A stretch of 64,000 nucleotides of DNA from DASQPA01 sp963757335 (GCA_963757335.1 CAVWRJ010000021.1:516788-580787); one strand, 5' to 3'; positions 23,334 to 32,120 are shown, counted from the stretch's first letter. Numbers and translations: made by a program. The notes: generated by a model from the letters alone, not told the origin.

Positions 23334-24251
23334 ATGCAGAACCGGAACCGGTTGGCCACCGTCCTCCTTCTCCTCTCCGGGGCTTTCGCCGCCAGGGCAG
23401 CCTCGGCCGATGTCGTCTATCTCACCAACGGCAAGACCTTCGAAGGGGTGATCGCCGTCGTCGCCGACTCGCAGGTCCGAATCAAGATGCCCGGTGGCGA
23501 GATCCGGCTGCCCCGTTCGAGCGTTGCCCGGATCGAGACCGCGGACTCGAGCTTCGCCGAGTACCTCCGCCGCAAGGAGGCGCTGGGCAAGGGGGCGGCG
23601 GCGGCCGACTGGCTGAGCCTGGCGCGCTGGTCGAAGGCCAACGGCTTCGACCAGGGGGTGCGCGAGGCGGCGCTCAAGGCGGCGAACCTCGACCCCCACC
23701 AGCCCGGCCTCGCCGGGCTCCTGCGGCCGCTCGGCTACGTCTTCGACGAGCAGCTCGACAGCTTCGTCCCCTATGCCGAGGCCATGCACCGGAAGGGCTT
23801 CGTGCAGGCGAACGGCCAGTGGATCACCCGTGAGGAGAACGCGGAGCGGGTGCGCGAGCGGGATGAGCACGAGGCGCTCCGCGCCGCCCAGGAGACCGCC
23901 GAGGCCAGCCGTCGCGCTGCCGAGGCGTTCGCCGCGATCGAGCTCTCCCGCGGGCCCCAGGCGAGCCCGGCTGACGCGGCACCCTACGACAACGGGTTCT
24001 ACCTGCCGCCGGTGGCACTGGGCTATGGCTACGGGTCGGGCTTCTCCTATTTTGGTTCGGGCGGCTCGCGCGGTCACCACGGGTCCCATTCGGGGCGGTC
24101 CGGGGGGCCCTGGCGCCAGGGTCACTCGGGGGGGGCCGGAGGGTTCGTCGGCAGCGGCTACGACCAGCTCATCGGCCGCCAGCCGGGGAGCCTCTTCCCC
24201 GTGGCGCCAGCGGCGCCGGGCAGCTCCGGCCATTCCGTGAAGAGACATTGA
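23334..24251 (+). CDS. Secreted protein with SH3-like strand repeat and Gly-rich tail
   Basis: A 305-residue protein. Residues 1-25 are a signal peptide (VLLLLSGAFAARAASA). Residues 26-65 read VVYLTNGKTFEGVIAVVADS, RIKMPGGEIRLPRSSVARIE, a small-barrel pattern seen in secreted Acidobacteriota and Myxococcota proteins. A helical, TPR-like part follows (85-200), with a charged coil EENAERVRERDEHEALRAAQ. The last 90 residues are Gly/Ser/Pro-rich with YGYGSGFSYFGSGGSRGHHG. Function unknown. Its TGA overlaps the TTG start of the ABC ATPase, so the three genes to 25962 may be one unit. An upstream motif TACCATAGAGGGGT (23299-23312) recurs near 55680. Confidence 0.65.
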   Translation: MQNRNRLATVLLLLSGAFAARAASADVVYLTNGKTFEGVIAVVADSQVRIKMPGGEIRLPRSSVARIETADSSFAEYLRRKEALGKGAAAADWLSLARWSKANGFDQGVREAALKAANLDPHQPGLAGLLRPLGYVFDEQLDSFVPYAEAMHRKGFVQANGQWITREENAERVRERDEHEALRAAQETAEASRRAAEAFAAIELSRGPQASPADAAPYDNGFYLPPVALGYGYGSGFSYFGSGGSRGHHGSHSGRSGGPWRQGHSGGAGGFVGSGYDQLIGRQPGSLFPVAPAAPGSSGHSVKRH

Positions 24252-25066
24252 GCCTCGGCCGGCCCGCCGTCGAGCCCGCCACCGAGCCCGCCGTCCAGAT
24301 AACGGACCTCCGGAAGACCTACGCCGGTAGGTCCGGGAAGACCGGGAGGGCCGGAGAAGTGGAGGCACTCTCCGGAGTGTCCTTCACGGTGCAACGAGGG
24401 GAGGTCTTCGCCCTCCTCGGTCCGAACGGGGCCGGCAAGTCGACCACCATCCGCATCCTGACCACCCTCTCCGCTCCCACCTCGGGGACGGCCCGGGTGG
24501 CCGGCTTCGACGTCGTCAAGGAGCCCCGGGAGGTGCGGCGCCGGATCGGCTACGTGGCCCAGGCCTCCGGGGTCGACCCGACGGCGACCGGACGCGAGAA
24601 CCTGCTCCTCCAGGGTCGCCTCTTCCGCCTCCCGACCTCCATCCTCCGTACCCGGGTGGACGAGCTGCTGACCCTCTTCGCCCTCCGAGAGTCCGCGGAC
24701 CGGGCGGCGCAGACCTACTCGGGAGGGATGAAGCGGCGGCTCGACGTCGCCATGGGACTCGTCCACACCCCCGAGGTCCTCTTCCTCGACGAGCCGACGA
24801 CCGGGCTCGACCCGGAGAGCCGTTCGGTGATGTGGCAGGAGCTGCGGCGGCTGGCCCAGGGGGGGCTCACCCTCCTCCTCACCACCCACTATTTAGAAGA
24901 AGCGGACCAGCTCGCCCAGAATCTGGCGATCGTCGACCGCGGTAGAGTGGTGGCCGCGGGGACCCCGGACGAGCTGAAAAGAAGGTTCGGGCGCCCGTCG
25001 CTCGACGAGGTCTACTTGACCGCCACCGGCCACGCCTACCGCGCGGAAGGGGCGCCGGGGGTGTAA
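24248..25066 (+). CDS. ABC-2 type exporter ATP-binding protein
   Basis: A 272-residue DrrA-like ATPase. Walker A GPNGAGKST is at 58-66, the signature YSGGMKRR at about 157-164, and Walker B VLFLDEPTTGLDP is followed by the H-loop TTHYLEEAD. The start is TTG 24248, overlapping the previous stop; a later in-frame start is possible because the first 15 residues are not conserved. It partners the permease at 25192. The substrate is unknown; relatives export drugs, lipids or polysaccharides. Confidence 0.9.
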   Translation: MSLGRPAVEPATEPAVQITDLRKTYAGRSGKTGRAGEVEALSGVSFTVQRGEVFALLGPNGAGKSTTIRILTTLSAPTSGTARVAGFDVVKEPREVRRRIGYVAQASGVDPTATGRENLLLQGRLFRLPTSILRTRVDELLTLFALRESADRAAQTYSGGMKRRLDVAMGLVHTPEVLFLDEPTTGLDPESRSVMWQELRRLAQGGLTLLLTTHYLEEADQLAQNLAIVDRGRVVAAGTPDELKRRFGRPSLDEVYLTATGHAYRAEGAPGV

Positions 25067-25072
25067 AGGCCG

Positions 25073-25170
25073 CGGGCGACGATGGGGGCGGGCTGCGGGC
25101 GGTGCTCGAACTCGCCCTTCGGGCTCAAACAGGCTGCGCTCCGTCCTCGCCCGCCCCACATCGTCACCCG
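25073..25170. repeat. Long imperfect palindrome between the ABC ATPase and permease genes
   Basis: The outer arms are CGGGCGACGATGGGGGCGGG (about 25073-25092) and CCCGCCCC-A-CATCGTC-A-CCCG (25150-25170), inverted with single-base interruptions. The middle shares words with the 79-bp element (CTGCGGGCGG, CCTTCGGGC, CTGCGCTCCGTCC) but in another order. It may be a more complex member of the same repeat group. Confidence 0.55.
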
Positions 25171-25191
25171 CTACCGGTGGAGACAAGCGAG

Positions 25192-25962
25192 ATGGATTTT
25201 TTGCGCGACACCTGGTATCTCTTTCTGCGTCTCCTCCGCGCCACGGTGCGGATGCCGGTTTTCGTCCTCATCTCGGTCGTCCAGCCCATCCTCTGGGTGG
25301 TGCTCTTCGGCCAGCTCTTCGGGGCGGTCGCGCACCTGCCGGGCTTCGGGGCGAGCTCGTATGTTCAGTACCTCGCCCCGGGGATCGCGATCATGACCGC
25401 CCTTTTCGGCGCCGCCTATTCGGGGATGGGGCTTCTGGGCGACATCGAGCGCGGGGTGCTCGACCGGCTGCTCGCCACCCCCGTCTCGCGCGGCGCCCTC
25501 ATCGCCAGCCGCATCCTCCACTCCGGGTTGCAGGTGAGCCTCCAGGCGGGGATCATTCTCGCCGTCGCCGCCCTTCTGGGCGCCCGGCCGCACGGCGGTC
25601 TGCCGGGACTCGCGGCCCTGCTCCTCGCGGCAGCGCTCCTGGGCGCCGCCTTCGCCGCCTTCTCGAACGCCCTCGCCCTCCTCGCCCGACGCCAGGAGCT
25701 GATCATCGCGGTGATGAACTTCATCGTACTCCCCACGACATTCCTCTCGACCATGATGATGTCGGTCAACCTGATGCCCGGCTGGATCCGCGGCGCCGCC
25801 CGTTTCAATCCCGTCAACTGGGCGGTGGTCGCCGCCCGCGACGGTTTCGAGGGCCGGGCCCCGGCGGAGCTCGCTCTCCGGCTCGGGCTCCTCGCCCTCT
25901 TCGCCCTCGCCTGCGCTGTTTTCGCCACCGGCGCCTTCGGGCGCTATCGGAGGTCGATGTAA
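25192..25962 (+). CDS. ABC-2 type transporter permease
   Basis: A 256-residue inner-membrane protein starting at ATG 25192 (MDFLRDTWYLFLRLLR); the frame extends upstream through a palindromic repeat and is not used. About six transmembrane segments are seen, including VFVLISVVQPILWVVLFGQL, GLAALLLAAALLGAAFAAFS and the C-terminal LALRLGLLALFALACAVFA. The ABC-2 motif region is RGVLDRLLATPVSRGALIAS. It forms an exporter with the ATPase at 24248. proC follows immediately at 25963. Confidence 0.9.
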   Translation: MDFLRDTWYLFLRLLRATVRMPVFVLISVVQPILWVVLFGQLFGAVAHLPGFGASSYVQYLAPGIAIMTALFGAAYSGMGLLGDIERGVLDRLLATPVSRGALIASRILHSGLQVSLQAGIILAVAALLGARPHGGLPGLAALLLAAALLGAAFAAFSNALALLARRQELIIAVMNFIVLPTTFLSTMMMSVNLMPGWIRGAARFNPVNWAVVAARDGFEGRAPAELALRLGLLALFALACAVFATGAFGRYRRSM

Positions 25963-26790
25963 ATGCGGAAGGATTGGAGCCTCGCCCTGATCGGCGCCGG
26001 AGCCATGGGGGAGGCGATCCTCGCCGGCCTGCTCGACCGCCAGCTCCTGGCCCCGGAGCGGATTCTCGTCACCACGCCGCGGCCGGAGCGGCGGGAGGCG
26101 CTCGCCGAGCGCTACGGGGTTCGCGCGACCGAGGACAACCGGGAGGCCGCCGCGGCGGCCGACGTCATCCTCTTTGCCGTCAAGCCGCAGATCCTGCCGC
26201 GGGTGCTCCCGGCGCTCCGCGGAGAGATCCCGCCGCAGTGCCTGGTGATCACGGTCCTCGCCGGGACGCCGATCGAAACTTTCCGGGAGGGGCTGAGGCA
26301 TGAGGCGATCGTTCGCGCCATCCCCAATCTCCCGGCCCAGATCGGGGCGGGGATGACGGTCTGGACGGCGACCGCGGCGGTGACCGGAGAGCAGCGGATC
26401 GCGACGGCGGCGCTGCTCGGTGCCCTGGGCAGGGAGCGCTACGTCGAGGACGAGAGTCAGGTCGATATGGCGGCGGCGCTCTCGGGGACCGCACCGGCTT
26501 TCTGCTTCCTGCTGCTCGAGGCCCTGGTCGACGCGGGGGTGCACCTGGGCGTCAAGCGCGAGGTCGCCCAGGAGCTGGTACTCCAGGGCATGCACGGCTC
26601 CCTCCTCTTCGCCCAGCAGTCGGGCCTCCATCCGGCCGAGCTGCGCGGCAGGGTGACCTCCCCGGGCGGCGTCTCGGCCGACGCCCTCTATACCCTGGAG
26701 AAGGGGGGCCTCCGCACGGTGATGGCGGACGGCGTCTGGGCCGCGTACCGGCGGATTCTGGAGCTGGGGCGGGGGGAGACGCTGCCGGCG
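25963..26790 (+). CDS. proC: Pyrroline-5-carboxylate reductase (no in-frame stop at the normal end)
   Basis: The last enzyme of proline synthesis, reducing pyrroline-5-carboxylate with NAD(P)H. The N-terminal Rossmann motif is LALIGAGAMGEAILAGLL. FAVKPQ, the AIPNLPAQIGAGMTVW block and the C-terminal signature TSPGGVSADALYTLEKGGLR are all present. Family homology ends near ELGR (about 26775). The frame has no stop there: it stays open to 28059, antisense to the TonB receptor gene. The end given is the homology limit and not a stop. A strong hairpin at 26805-26833 should end the transcript. A lost stop, an indel near the 3' end, or a non-stop mRNA are the options. Confidence 0.75.
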
Positions 26791-26804
26791 GCGGGGCGGA
26801 CGGG

Positions 26805-26833
26805 CCCCGGCGCCGGTCCCGCCGGCGCCGGGG
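26805..26833. terminator. 12-bp perfect stem between convergent genes
   Basis: CCCCGGCGCCGG (26805-26816) pairs with CCGGCGCCGGGG (26822-26833) around TCCCG. There is no U-run. It sits between the end of proC and the end of the TonB receptor gene and could stop transcription from both sides. Confidence 0.55.
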
Positions 26834-26850
26834 ATACTCGAGAAACTTCC

Positions 26851-28980
26851 TTAGAACTTGGTGTCGAGGGTCACCCGCAGGCTCCGGGCCGGCAGCAGGT
26901 AGACCTGGCCGCCGCCGAGCTCGCTCAAGGAGACCGGCGCGCGGCTGTCGTTCAGGTTGAAGCCTTCGACCCGGACGCCGAAACGCTCGAAGGTATAGCC
27001 GAGGCCGGCGGAGACGGTGCTGTAGCTGGGGGCGAAGGTCTCGTTCACCTCGTCCAGGAAGCGGCGATCCACCCAGTTGTAGGTCGCCCAGACCGAGAGG
27101 CCGCGGGAGGGCGCGTAGGTGAAGCCGGTCGAGACCAGGTTGCGGGCCGAGAACGGCAGGCGGTTGCCGCGGACCTGCTCCGGCTCGGGTTGATCGAAGA
27201 TCGCCGCGAAGTTCGTGTAGCGGGCGTCGTGCAGGCTGTAGCCGAGCTGCCAGCGGAGGTCTGGCAGGATGCGGTAGTCGGTCTCCAGCTCGAAGCCGCG
27301 GAAGCGCTCCTGGCCGGCGTTGACCAGGCCCGGGAAGCCGTTGACGAGCTGCGCCACGACGAGATTCGAGAAATCCATCTGGAATACCGAGAGGTCCCAG
27401 TGGAAGCGGTCGCCGAGAATTCCCTTGGCCCCGAGCTCGTAGCTCTCCGCGGTCTCCGGCTTGAGGATGCTGCCGTCCGCGTCCGGTCCGAAGTCGAGTG
27501 CCGCGGGCTTGAAGGTGTTCCGGTAGTCGGCGTAGAGCCAGAGCGCGTCCTGGGCCGACTGGCAGGCGAGCCAGGAGACCCCCGCCGCGCCGCTCCCCCG
27601 GGTGACCGTCCGCCGGGCGGAGGTGAGGTCCGGCTCCTCGCCGACCTCCCCCTGGCGGGTGTCCTGGGATTCGCTGGTGTGGTTGAGCCGGCCGCCCACC
27701 TGGAAGCGCAGGCGCGGGGTGGGGCTCCACTCGGTCTGCAGGTAGAGCCCGGAGAAGTTTCTCTTGTCCTTGAGCTTCAGATCGCCGGCCGGGGGCAGCT
27801 CGGAGAGCGAGGGGACCTGGCGGCCGTCGAGCGAGGCGAAGTAGTCGAAGTCGCCGGAGTGGAGATCGGCGTTGCCGTAGAGGTGGTCGACCCCGGCGAT
27901 GAGCCGGAGGTTCGGCCGCAGGTCGAAGGCGACGTGGGTGTCGAAGTAGAGGTCGTCGACCGTCAGGTCCTGGCGGAAGCCGTTGGCGTTCGGGTCGTCG
28001 GTCGACACGTCGGTGAGGAAGCCGCGCCCCACCGTCCGGTCGGTGCGGGTGAGGGCTAAGGTGGTCGACCAGGAGCCCGCGGTGCTCAAGGCTCGGTCGT
28101 AGCCGCCCCGCAGCTGGTAGCGGTTCTCGTCGATCTTCGAGCCGCGCGGGTTGAAGTTGGCGTCGATCGGCGTCGCCGGGGTGAAGCTCGGCCCGTTGAC
28201 GGCGGTCGGGCTCGGCGGCTTCTGGTTGGCGAGGCCATCTTCGAAGTCGATATGGAAGGCCCCGTCGCCCGCCTTCACCTCGCCCCGGTAGAGCAGGTGG
28301 CCGCGGCTGATCGAGGTCAGGTCGTCCTTGAAGCCCTGCTTCTCGCCGTTGACGACGAGCGACTGGTGGTAGTTGCCGATCGCCGGCAGGCCGGTCGAGA
28401 CCGCGGCGCCGCCGCTGCCGTAGCTCCCGCCGTAGATCCGCGCCGTGCCGCCCTTGGCGTCGGCGCCGTAGTGGATGACGTGGATGACCCCGACGAACGA
28501 GGTGGCCCCGTAGAGCACCGGCGCCGCGCCGCGGAGGATCTCGATCCGCTCGACTCCGTTCAGGTCGAGGGTGGGGAGGGCCGGGTTGAAGGCGCCGCCC
28601 GCTGGAACCCCGTCGACGACCAGGAGGAAGGCGTCGAACTCGCGGAGCCCCCAGATCTCGGGGATGGAGCTCGCCGGGCCGGCGTCGCCGCCCGGAGCGA
28701 TGACGACCCCGGCGGTGAGAGCGAGGGCGCTCGCCAGATCGTAGGCGCCCCTGGCGCGCAGCTCGTCGCCGGTGACGATGGTGATCGAGGAGGGCACCGG
28801 CTCGACGTCCTCCGGCACCCGGGTGGCGGTGACCTCGATGCGCTCGGAGACGGTCGGGGTCGGGGTCGGCGGCGCCGCGGGCGTCTCCTGGCCTGAGGCG
28901 GGGGACAGGGCCGGCAGGAGCGCGGCGAAAGCGAGACAGAACGGCAGGGCGAGCCTGCCTGGAAGCTGTGGACGAACCAT
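26851..28980 (-). CDS. TonB-dependent outer-membrane receptor
   Basis: A 709-residue protein. The signal peptide covers about 1-30 (LALPFCLAFAALLPALSPAS). The TonB box-like region and plug domain follow: RIEVTATRVPEDVEPVPSSI, with FLLVVDGVP and ERIEILRGAAPVLYGATSFV (plug signature) by about residue 165. The rest is a 22-strand type barrel with alternating aromatic strands, ending LPARSLRVTLDTKF with a terminal Phe as in outer-membrane barrels. The ligand is unknown (iron chelates, B12 or others). No TonB/ExbBD gene is adjacent. It converges with proC. Confidence 0.9.
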   Translation of the reverse strand: MVRPQLPGRLALPFCLAFAALLPALSPASGQETPAAPPTPTPTVSERIEVTATRVPEDVEPVPSSITIVTGDELRARGAYDLASALALTAGVVIAPGGDAGPASSIPEIWGLREFDAFLLVVDGVPAGGAFNPALPTLDLNGVERIEILRGAAPVLYGATSFVGVIHVIHYGADAKGGTARIYGGSYGSGGAAVSTGLPAIGNYHQSLVVNGEKQGFKDDLTSISRGHLLYRGEVKAGDGAFHIDFEDGLANQKPPSPTAVNGPSFTPATPIDANFNPRGSKIDENRYQLRGGYDRALSTAGSWSTTLALTRTDRTVGRGFLTDVSTDDPNANGFRQDLTVDDLYFDTHVAFDLRPNLRLIAGVDHLYGNADLHSGDFDYFASLDGRQVPSLSELPPAGDLKLKDKRNFSGLYLQTEWSPTPRLRFQVGGRLNHTSESQDTRQGEVGEEPDLTSARRTVTRGSGAAGVSWLACQSAQDALWLYADYRNTFKPAALDFGPDADGSILKPETAESYELGAKGILGDRFHWDLSVFQMDFSNLVVAQLVNGFPGLVNAGQERFRGFELETDYRILPDLRWQLGYSLHDARYTNFAAIFDQPEPEQVRGNRLPFSARNLVSTGFTYAPSRGLSVWATYNWVDRRFLDEVNETFAPSYSTVSAGLGYTFERFGVRVEGFNLNDSRAPVSLSELGGGQVYLLPARSLRVTLDTKF

Positions 28981-29015
28981 GAGAATCCTCTCCTTAAACC
29001 CGTCGTAAACGAATC

Positions 29016-29044
29016 CCGGCCCGCGGGACAGAGCCCGCGGCCGG
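29016..29044 (-). terminator. GC-rich hairpin downstream of the 29074-29832 gene
   Basis: CCGGCCCGCGGG (29016-29027) and CCCGCGGCCGG (29034-29044) pair with one bulge around ACAGAG. It lies between the stop of the minus-strand secreted-protein gene and the TonB receptor start. There is no U-run, so its role as terminator is tentative. Confidence 0.45.
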
Positions 29045-29073
29045 CACGAAGGCGCGCGCGAGCGGCTTCCGGT

Positions 29074-29832
29074 CTATTCGTTCTGACGCTGGATAAGGAG
29101 GAGAATGTCGGCGGCCGGCGCTCCGGGCGCTCGCGGGCTCGCTGGGGTGCCGGCCCGCGGCGGGGGCTGGGTTGAGAGGACGACGAGATCGGCGGTCGGC
29201 GCTCCGCTGGGGGGCTCCTCGGCGGCGACCGCGGTCGGCCCCGGGATCCCCTCTGTCGAAGCGATCCCGCCGGGCACGGCGCGGGCGGGCTCGTCGGCCA
29301 CCACCTCGCGCAGCTGCCCGCCGTGGCGCGAGCCCTCCACCCAGACGAGGACGCCCGGCTCTCCGGGACGGGCCGGCTCCCCCCGCCGCCAGACCGTCCG
29401 CGGGAGGTCGAGGGTGCTCTCGGCGATCGCCGGTATCCACGAGACCGCGGCGATGGTGAAGCGCTGCGGCAGCTCGAAAACGGTCTCCTGGCGCTCGTCG
29501 CCGACCCGGAGGAGGAGCCGGGCGTTGCGGGTCGGGAGAGCGGGAACCTTGAAATCGACCCGGCGCAATTCGCGGTCGAGATGCGGCGTGATACGGACGG
29601 GGTAGGTCGCGCCGCCGTCGAGCGAGAGGAAGGCCTCCCACTCCTCCCACCTCTCCTGCCGCGCGAGGCCGTCGAGCGGCGCCCATTCGAGGCTCGCCGT
29701 GGACCCCGCGGCCAGCACCATCCCGTCGCCGGGGGCGAGGAGGCGCACGGGAGCGGCCGCGCTGGCGGCGGTGGTCGTGAGTCCGACCGCGAGCATCGCG
29801 GCGACGAGGAACCGGCGTAGGAATCCGTGCAT
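29074..29832 (-). CDS. Secreted hypothetical protein
   Basis: A 252-residue protein. ATG 29832 is chosen because a signal peptide follows at once (MHGFLRRFLVAAMLAVGLTT, cleavage near ASA); the frame upstream lacks any such feature. Residues 28-130 are strand-rich with LLAPGDGMVLAAGSTASLEW and FLSLDGGATYPVRITPHLDR, an immunoglobulin-like pattern. The C-terminal third is Pro/Ala/Gly-rich and low in complexity. Divergent from the B3/4-domain gene at 29882, with a 49-bp gap that must hold both promoters. Function unknown. Confidence 0.6.
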   Translation of the reverse strand: MHGFLRRFLVAAMLAVGLTTTAASAAAPVRLLAPGDGMVLAAGSTASLEWAPLDGLARQERWEEWEAFLSLDGGATYPVRITPHLDRELRRVDFKVPALPTRNARLLLRVGDERQETVFELPQRFTIAAVSWIPAIAESTLDLPRTVWRRGEPARPGEPGVLVWVEGSRHGGQLREVVADEPARAVPGGIASTEGIPGPTAVAAEEPPSGAPTADLVVLSTQPPPRAGTPASPRAPGAPAADILLLIQRQNE

Positions 29833-29881
29833 CGTTGTCCTACGATACAGGGTGCAACCCGAGACCGGCAAGGAGACTGCG

Positions 29882-30598
29882 ATGGGCCTCATCATCGATC
29901 CGGAGATCTTCGCCACCTTTCCCGAGGTCCTCCTCGGGGTGGTCGTCGCGCGGGAGATCGACAACCAGGAGGACCCGCAGGAAGCCTCGGGCCTCGCCGA
30001 GCTCCTGCGGACGGAGGAGGCGAGGGTGCGGACCGAGCTCGCCGGCGCCGCCCTCCCCGAGCACCCGCGGATCGCCCCCTGGCGGGAGGCCTACCGGAAG
30101 TTCGGGGTCGCCCCGAAGCGGGCCACCTCGTCGATCGAGAACCTGCTCCGGCGGGTCCTCCGCGGCGAGGAGATGCGTCCCATCAACCGGCTGGTCGACC
30201 TCTACAACGTCATTTCCCTCCGTCACCTCCTCCCCGTGGGAGGAGAGGACCTCGGCTGCATCGAGGGCGACGTCCGGCTCGGTTTCGCTGCCGCGAACGA
30301 GCCCCCGGTCGCCCTCCTGGGGGAGGCCGAGGCCCGGCCGCCCCACCCGGGGGAGGTCATTTACCGGGATGCCGTCGGCACCCTCTGCCGGCGCTGGAAC
30401 TGGAAGGAGGCCGCCCGCACCAAGCTCACCGCGGAGACGACCGGCGCCCTCCTCGTCATCGAAGCCCTTCCGCCCGCCGGCAAGGACGACGTGGAGCGGG
30501 CGCTCGCCGACCTGGTGGCGCTCGTCAGCCGGTTTTGCGGCGGCCGGGTGGAGGCGGATCTCCTGGACGCTTCCCACCCGGAGCTGCGCTGGGACTAG
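29882..30598 (+). CDS. B3/B4 tRNA-binding domain protein
   Basis: A 238-residue protein related to the B3/B4 domain of phenylalanyl-tRNA synthetase beta chain, which in that enzyme edits mischarged tRNA. Hallmarks are WREAYRKFGVAPKRATSSIE and the following NRLVDLYNVISLRHLLPVGG block, then GEVIYRDAVGTLCRRWNWKE. Stand-alone versions are common in bacteria and their role is unclear, perhaps editing. ATG 29882 follows CAAGGAG. Its last 74 bp overlap the 3' end of the opposite-strand gene at 30525. Confidence 0.8.
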   Translation: MGLIIDPEIFATFPEVLLGVVVAREIDNQEDPQEASGLAELLRTEEARVRTELAGAALPEHPRIAPWREAYRKFGVAPKRATSSIENLLRRVLRGEEMRPINRLVDLYNVISLRHLLPVGGEDLGCIEGDVRLGFAAANEPPVALLGEAEARPPHPGEVIYRDAVGTLCRRWNWKEAARTKLTAETTGALLVIEALPPAGKDDVERALADLVALVSRFCGGRVEADLLDASHPELRWD

Positions 30599-31400
30599 GC
30601 GGACCAGGCTGGGTCGGCGCTGGTGTCGGCTTTGACGAGGGCTTCGGCGCCGGCTTTGGTACGACTTTCGGTGGTGGCGGGTTGGCGATCTTCCCCAGGT
30701 GCTCCATGAAGAACATCTTGCCGCTCTCGAAGAGCGGGCCGCCCGGGGCCCGCCAGAGGACGGGGCGGAGCCAGGTGCTGACTTGAAAGGAGACCAGGGC
30801 GAAGAGGAGGAGCCAGAGGAGGATCGCCTTGCCCGCCTCCTTGATCTCGAACGAACGGGCGAGGAAACGGGCGCCGAACCCGGCGGCGACGATCCAGGCG
30901 AGGACGTGCATCCAGACGACGAAGAGGAACGATCGGCTGCTCACCGAGAAAAGCCAGGAGATCGGCATGAGGCCGATGAGCAGCAGGGCGAGCATGCCGG
31001 AGAAGCCGGCCACGACGTGGAGGAACGGACGGCGGGAGAGGGGGGCGCCGGCGAGAGCGGAGAAGATGTAGAGGCTCGGCAGGCAGAGTGCCAGGGAGAG
31101 GAGGACGATGAGCGGTGCCTTGAACGCCGAGACCAGGACCTGCGACCCGCCGGCGAAGAGCCCGGCCACGGCGCCATAGAGCACAAAACCGAAGAGCGAA
31201 CCGCCGAGGAGGAGGAAGGCCGGCCGGTTCGAGCCTTCCTGCCGAGCCCGCAGGGCCACCTGCTCCGGGGTCTTGAGCAACTCGTCGAACGCCTGGAACG
31301 CCCCGGCGGGCTCCGGGATCGGCAGGGGCGGGCCCGCCGTCAGCCGGCGCTCTCCCCCCGCGGGTCCCCCCGCCAAGTTCCGCTTCCCCTCTTCGCTCAT
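30525..31400 (-). CDS. Multi-spanning membrane protein (paralogue 1 of 2)
   Basis: A 291-residue protein. ATG 31400 follows GAGGAG. About six hydrophobic segments lie between residues 65 and 215 (FLLLGGSLFGFVLYGAVAGL; LIVLLSLALCLPSLYIFSAL; MLALLLIGLMPISWLF; AILLWLLLFALVSFQVSTWL). The last 60 residues are a Pro/Lys-rich cytoplasmic-type tail (KVVPKPAPKPSSKPTP). It is a distant paralogue of the next gene (31416-32120): both share an FKAPLIVLLS/LKLPLVLLLT block. The pair looks Yip1-like but I cannot name a function. Its 3' end overlaps the B3/4 gene. Confidence 0.6.
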   Translation of the reverse strand: MSEEGKRNLAGGPAGGERRLTAGPPLPIPEPAGAFQAFDELLKTPEQVALRARQEGSNRPAFLLLGGSLFGFVLYGAVAGLFAGGSQVLVSAFKAPLIVLLSLALCLPSLYIFSALAGAPLSRRPFLHVVAGFSGMLALLLIGLMPISWLFSVSSRSFLFVVWMHVLAWIVAAGFGARFLARSFEIKEAGKAILLWLLLFALVSFQVSTWLRPVLWRAPGGPLFESGKMFFMEHLGKIANPPPPKVVPKPAPKPSSKPTPAPTQPGPPSPSAAPGGKRPGDPPPPGRRKTG

Positions 31401-31415
31401 GGTCCGCTCCTCGTT

Positions 31416-32120
31416 TCAGTTTTTCCGTAGCAGGTACGGAAGGATGTCGGTAAGGACGAACTCATAGACGTTGCCCTTCAAGGCGTCGGCGCGCAGGAGC
31501 TCGATCGGGTGATAGATGCTGCCGACGAACGGCCGGAAGGCCCAGGCCACCTCGCCGCCCACCAGAGCGAAGGCGAGGACCCAGGCGAAGTAGGCCCGCC
31601 GCAGGTTGGGCGCCGTGCCGCGGATGCGGCGGAGCCCCCGCCAGAGGACGGCGGAGCCGGCGAGCCCGCAGGCGCCGACGAAGAAGGTGTGCAGGAGATA
31701 GAGCAGGTTGTGGGTGCCGCGCGCCGCGAGCGAGGGCGCGGGGAGAGAGAGGGTGAAGAACCAGGCGATCGGCGAGAGCGAGGCGAGGAGGAGGCTCGCC
31801 ACGGCGAGGGCGAAGAAGGTGAGGACCGCCACCTGCCCGAAGCGGAGCGACAGCCCGAGGAGGCTCCCGACAAAGGAGTTGAAGAGCATGGTGAGCGCCG
31901 AGGTGAGGAGGAGGACCAGGGGCAGCTTGAGCGCCACGAAAAGGATCAGCGCGCCGCCGTGCCAGCCGCCGAGGACGATCCCGTAGAGACCGGCAGAGGG
32001 GACGAGGACGAGGACCAGCTCCAGCCAGAGACGCCCCAGGTTCCGGCCCGCCGCCAGATCGTCCATCAGGCGGTCGCGCCGGTGGAGGAGGAGCTCGAGC
32101 GGAGCCAGGAGGTTCGCCAT
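31416..32120 (-). CDS. Multi-spanning membrane protein (paralogue 2 of 2)
   Basis: A 234-residue protein. ATG 32120 (MANLLAPLELLLHRRDRLMD) is used; the frame is open far upstream without sense. Six hydrophobic stretches, including LWLELVLVLVPSAGLYGIVL, KLPLVLLLTSALTMLF and FGQVAVLTFFALAVASLLLA. It ends IELLRADALKGNVYEFVLTD followed by ILPYLLRKN. It is 15 bp upstream of its paralogue and surely co-transcribed. Divergent from the cytochrome gene at 32223. Confidence 0.6.
   Translation of the reverse strand: MANLLAPLELLLHRRDRLMDDLAAGRNLGRLWLELVLVLVPSAGLYGIVLGGWHGGALILFVALKLPLVLLLTSALTMLFNSFVGSLLGLSLRFGQVAVLTFFALAVASLLLASLSPIAWFFTLSLPAPSLAARGTHNLLYLLHTFFVGACGLAGSAVLWRGLRRIRGTAPNLRRAYFAWVLAFALVGGEVAWAFRPFVGSIYHPIELLRADALKGNVYEFVLTDILPYLLRKN

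Noticed and set aside
26791..28059. The long extension of the proC frame as a real C-terminal domain.
   Set aside because: The extension is antisense to the TonB receptor, shows the Glu/Val/Ala-rich mirror composition and no fold; it is treated as missing-stop read-through.
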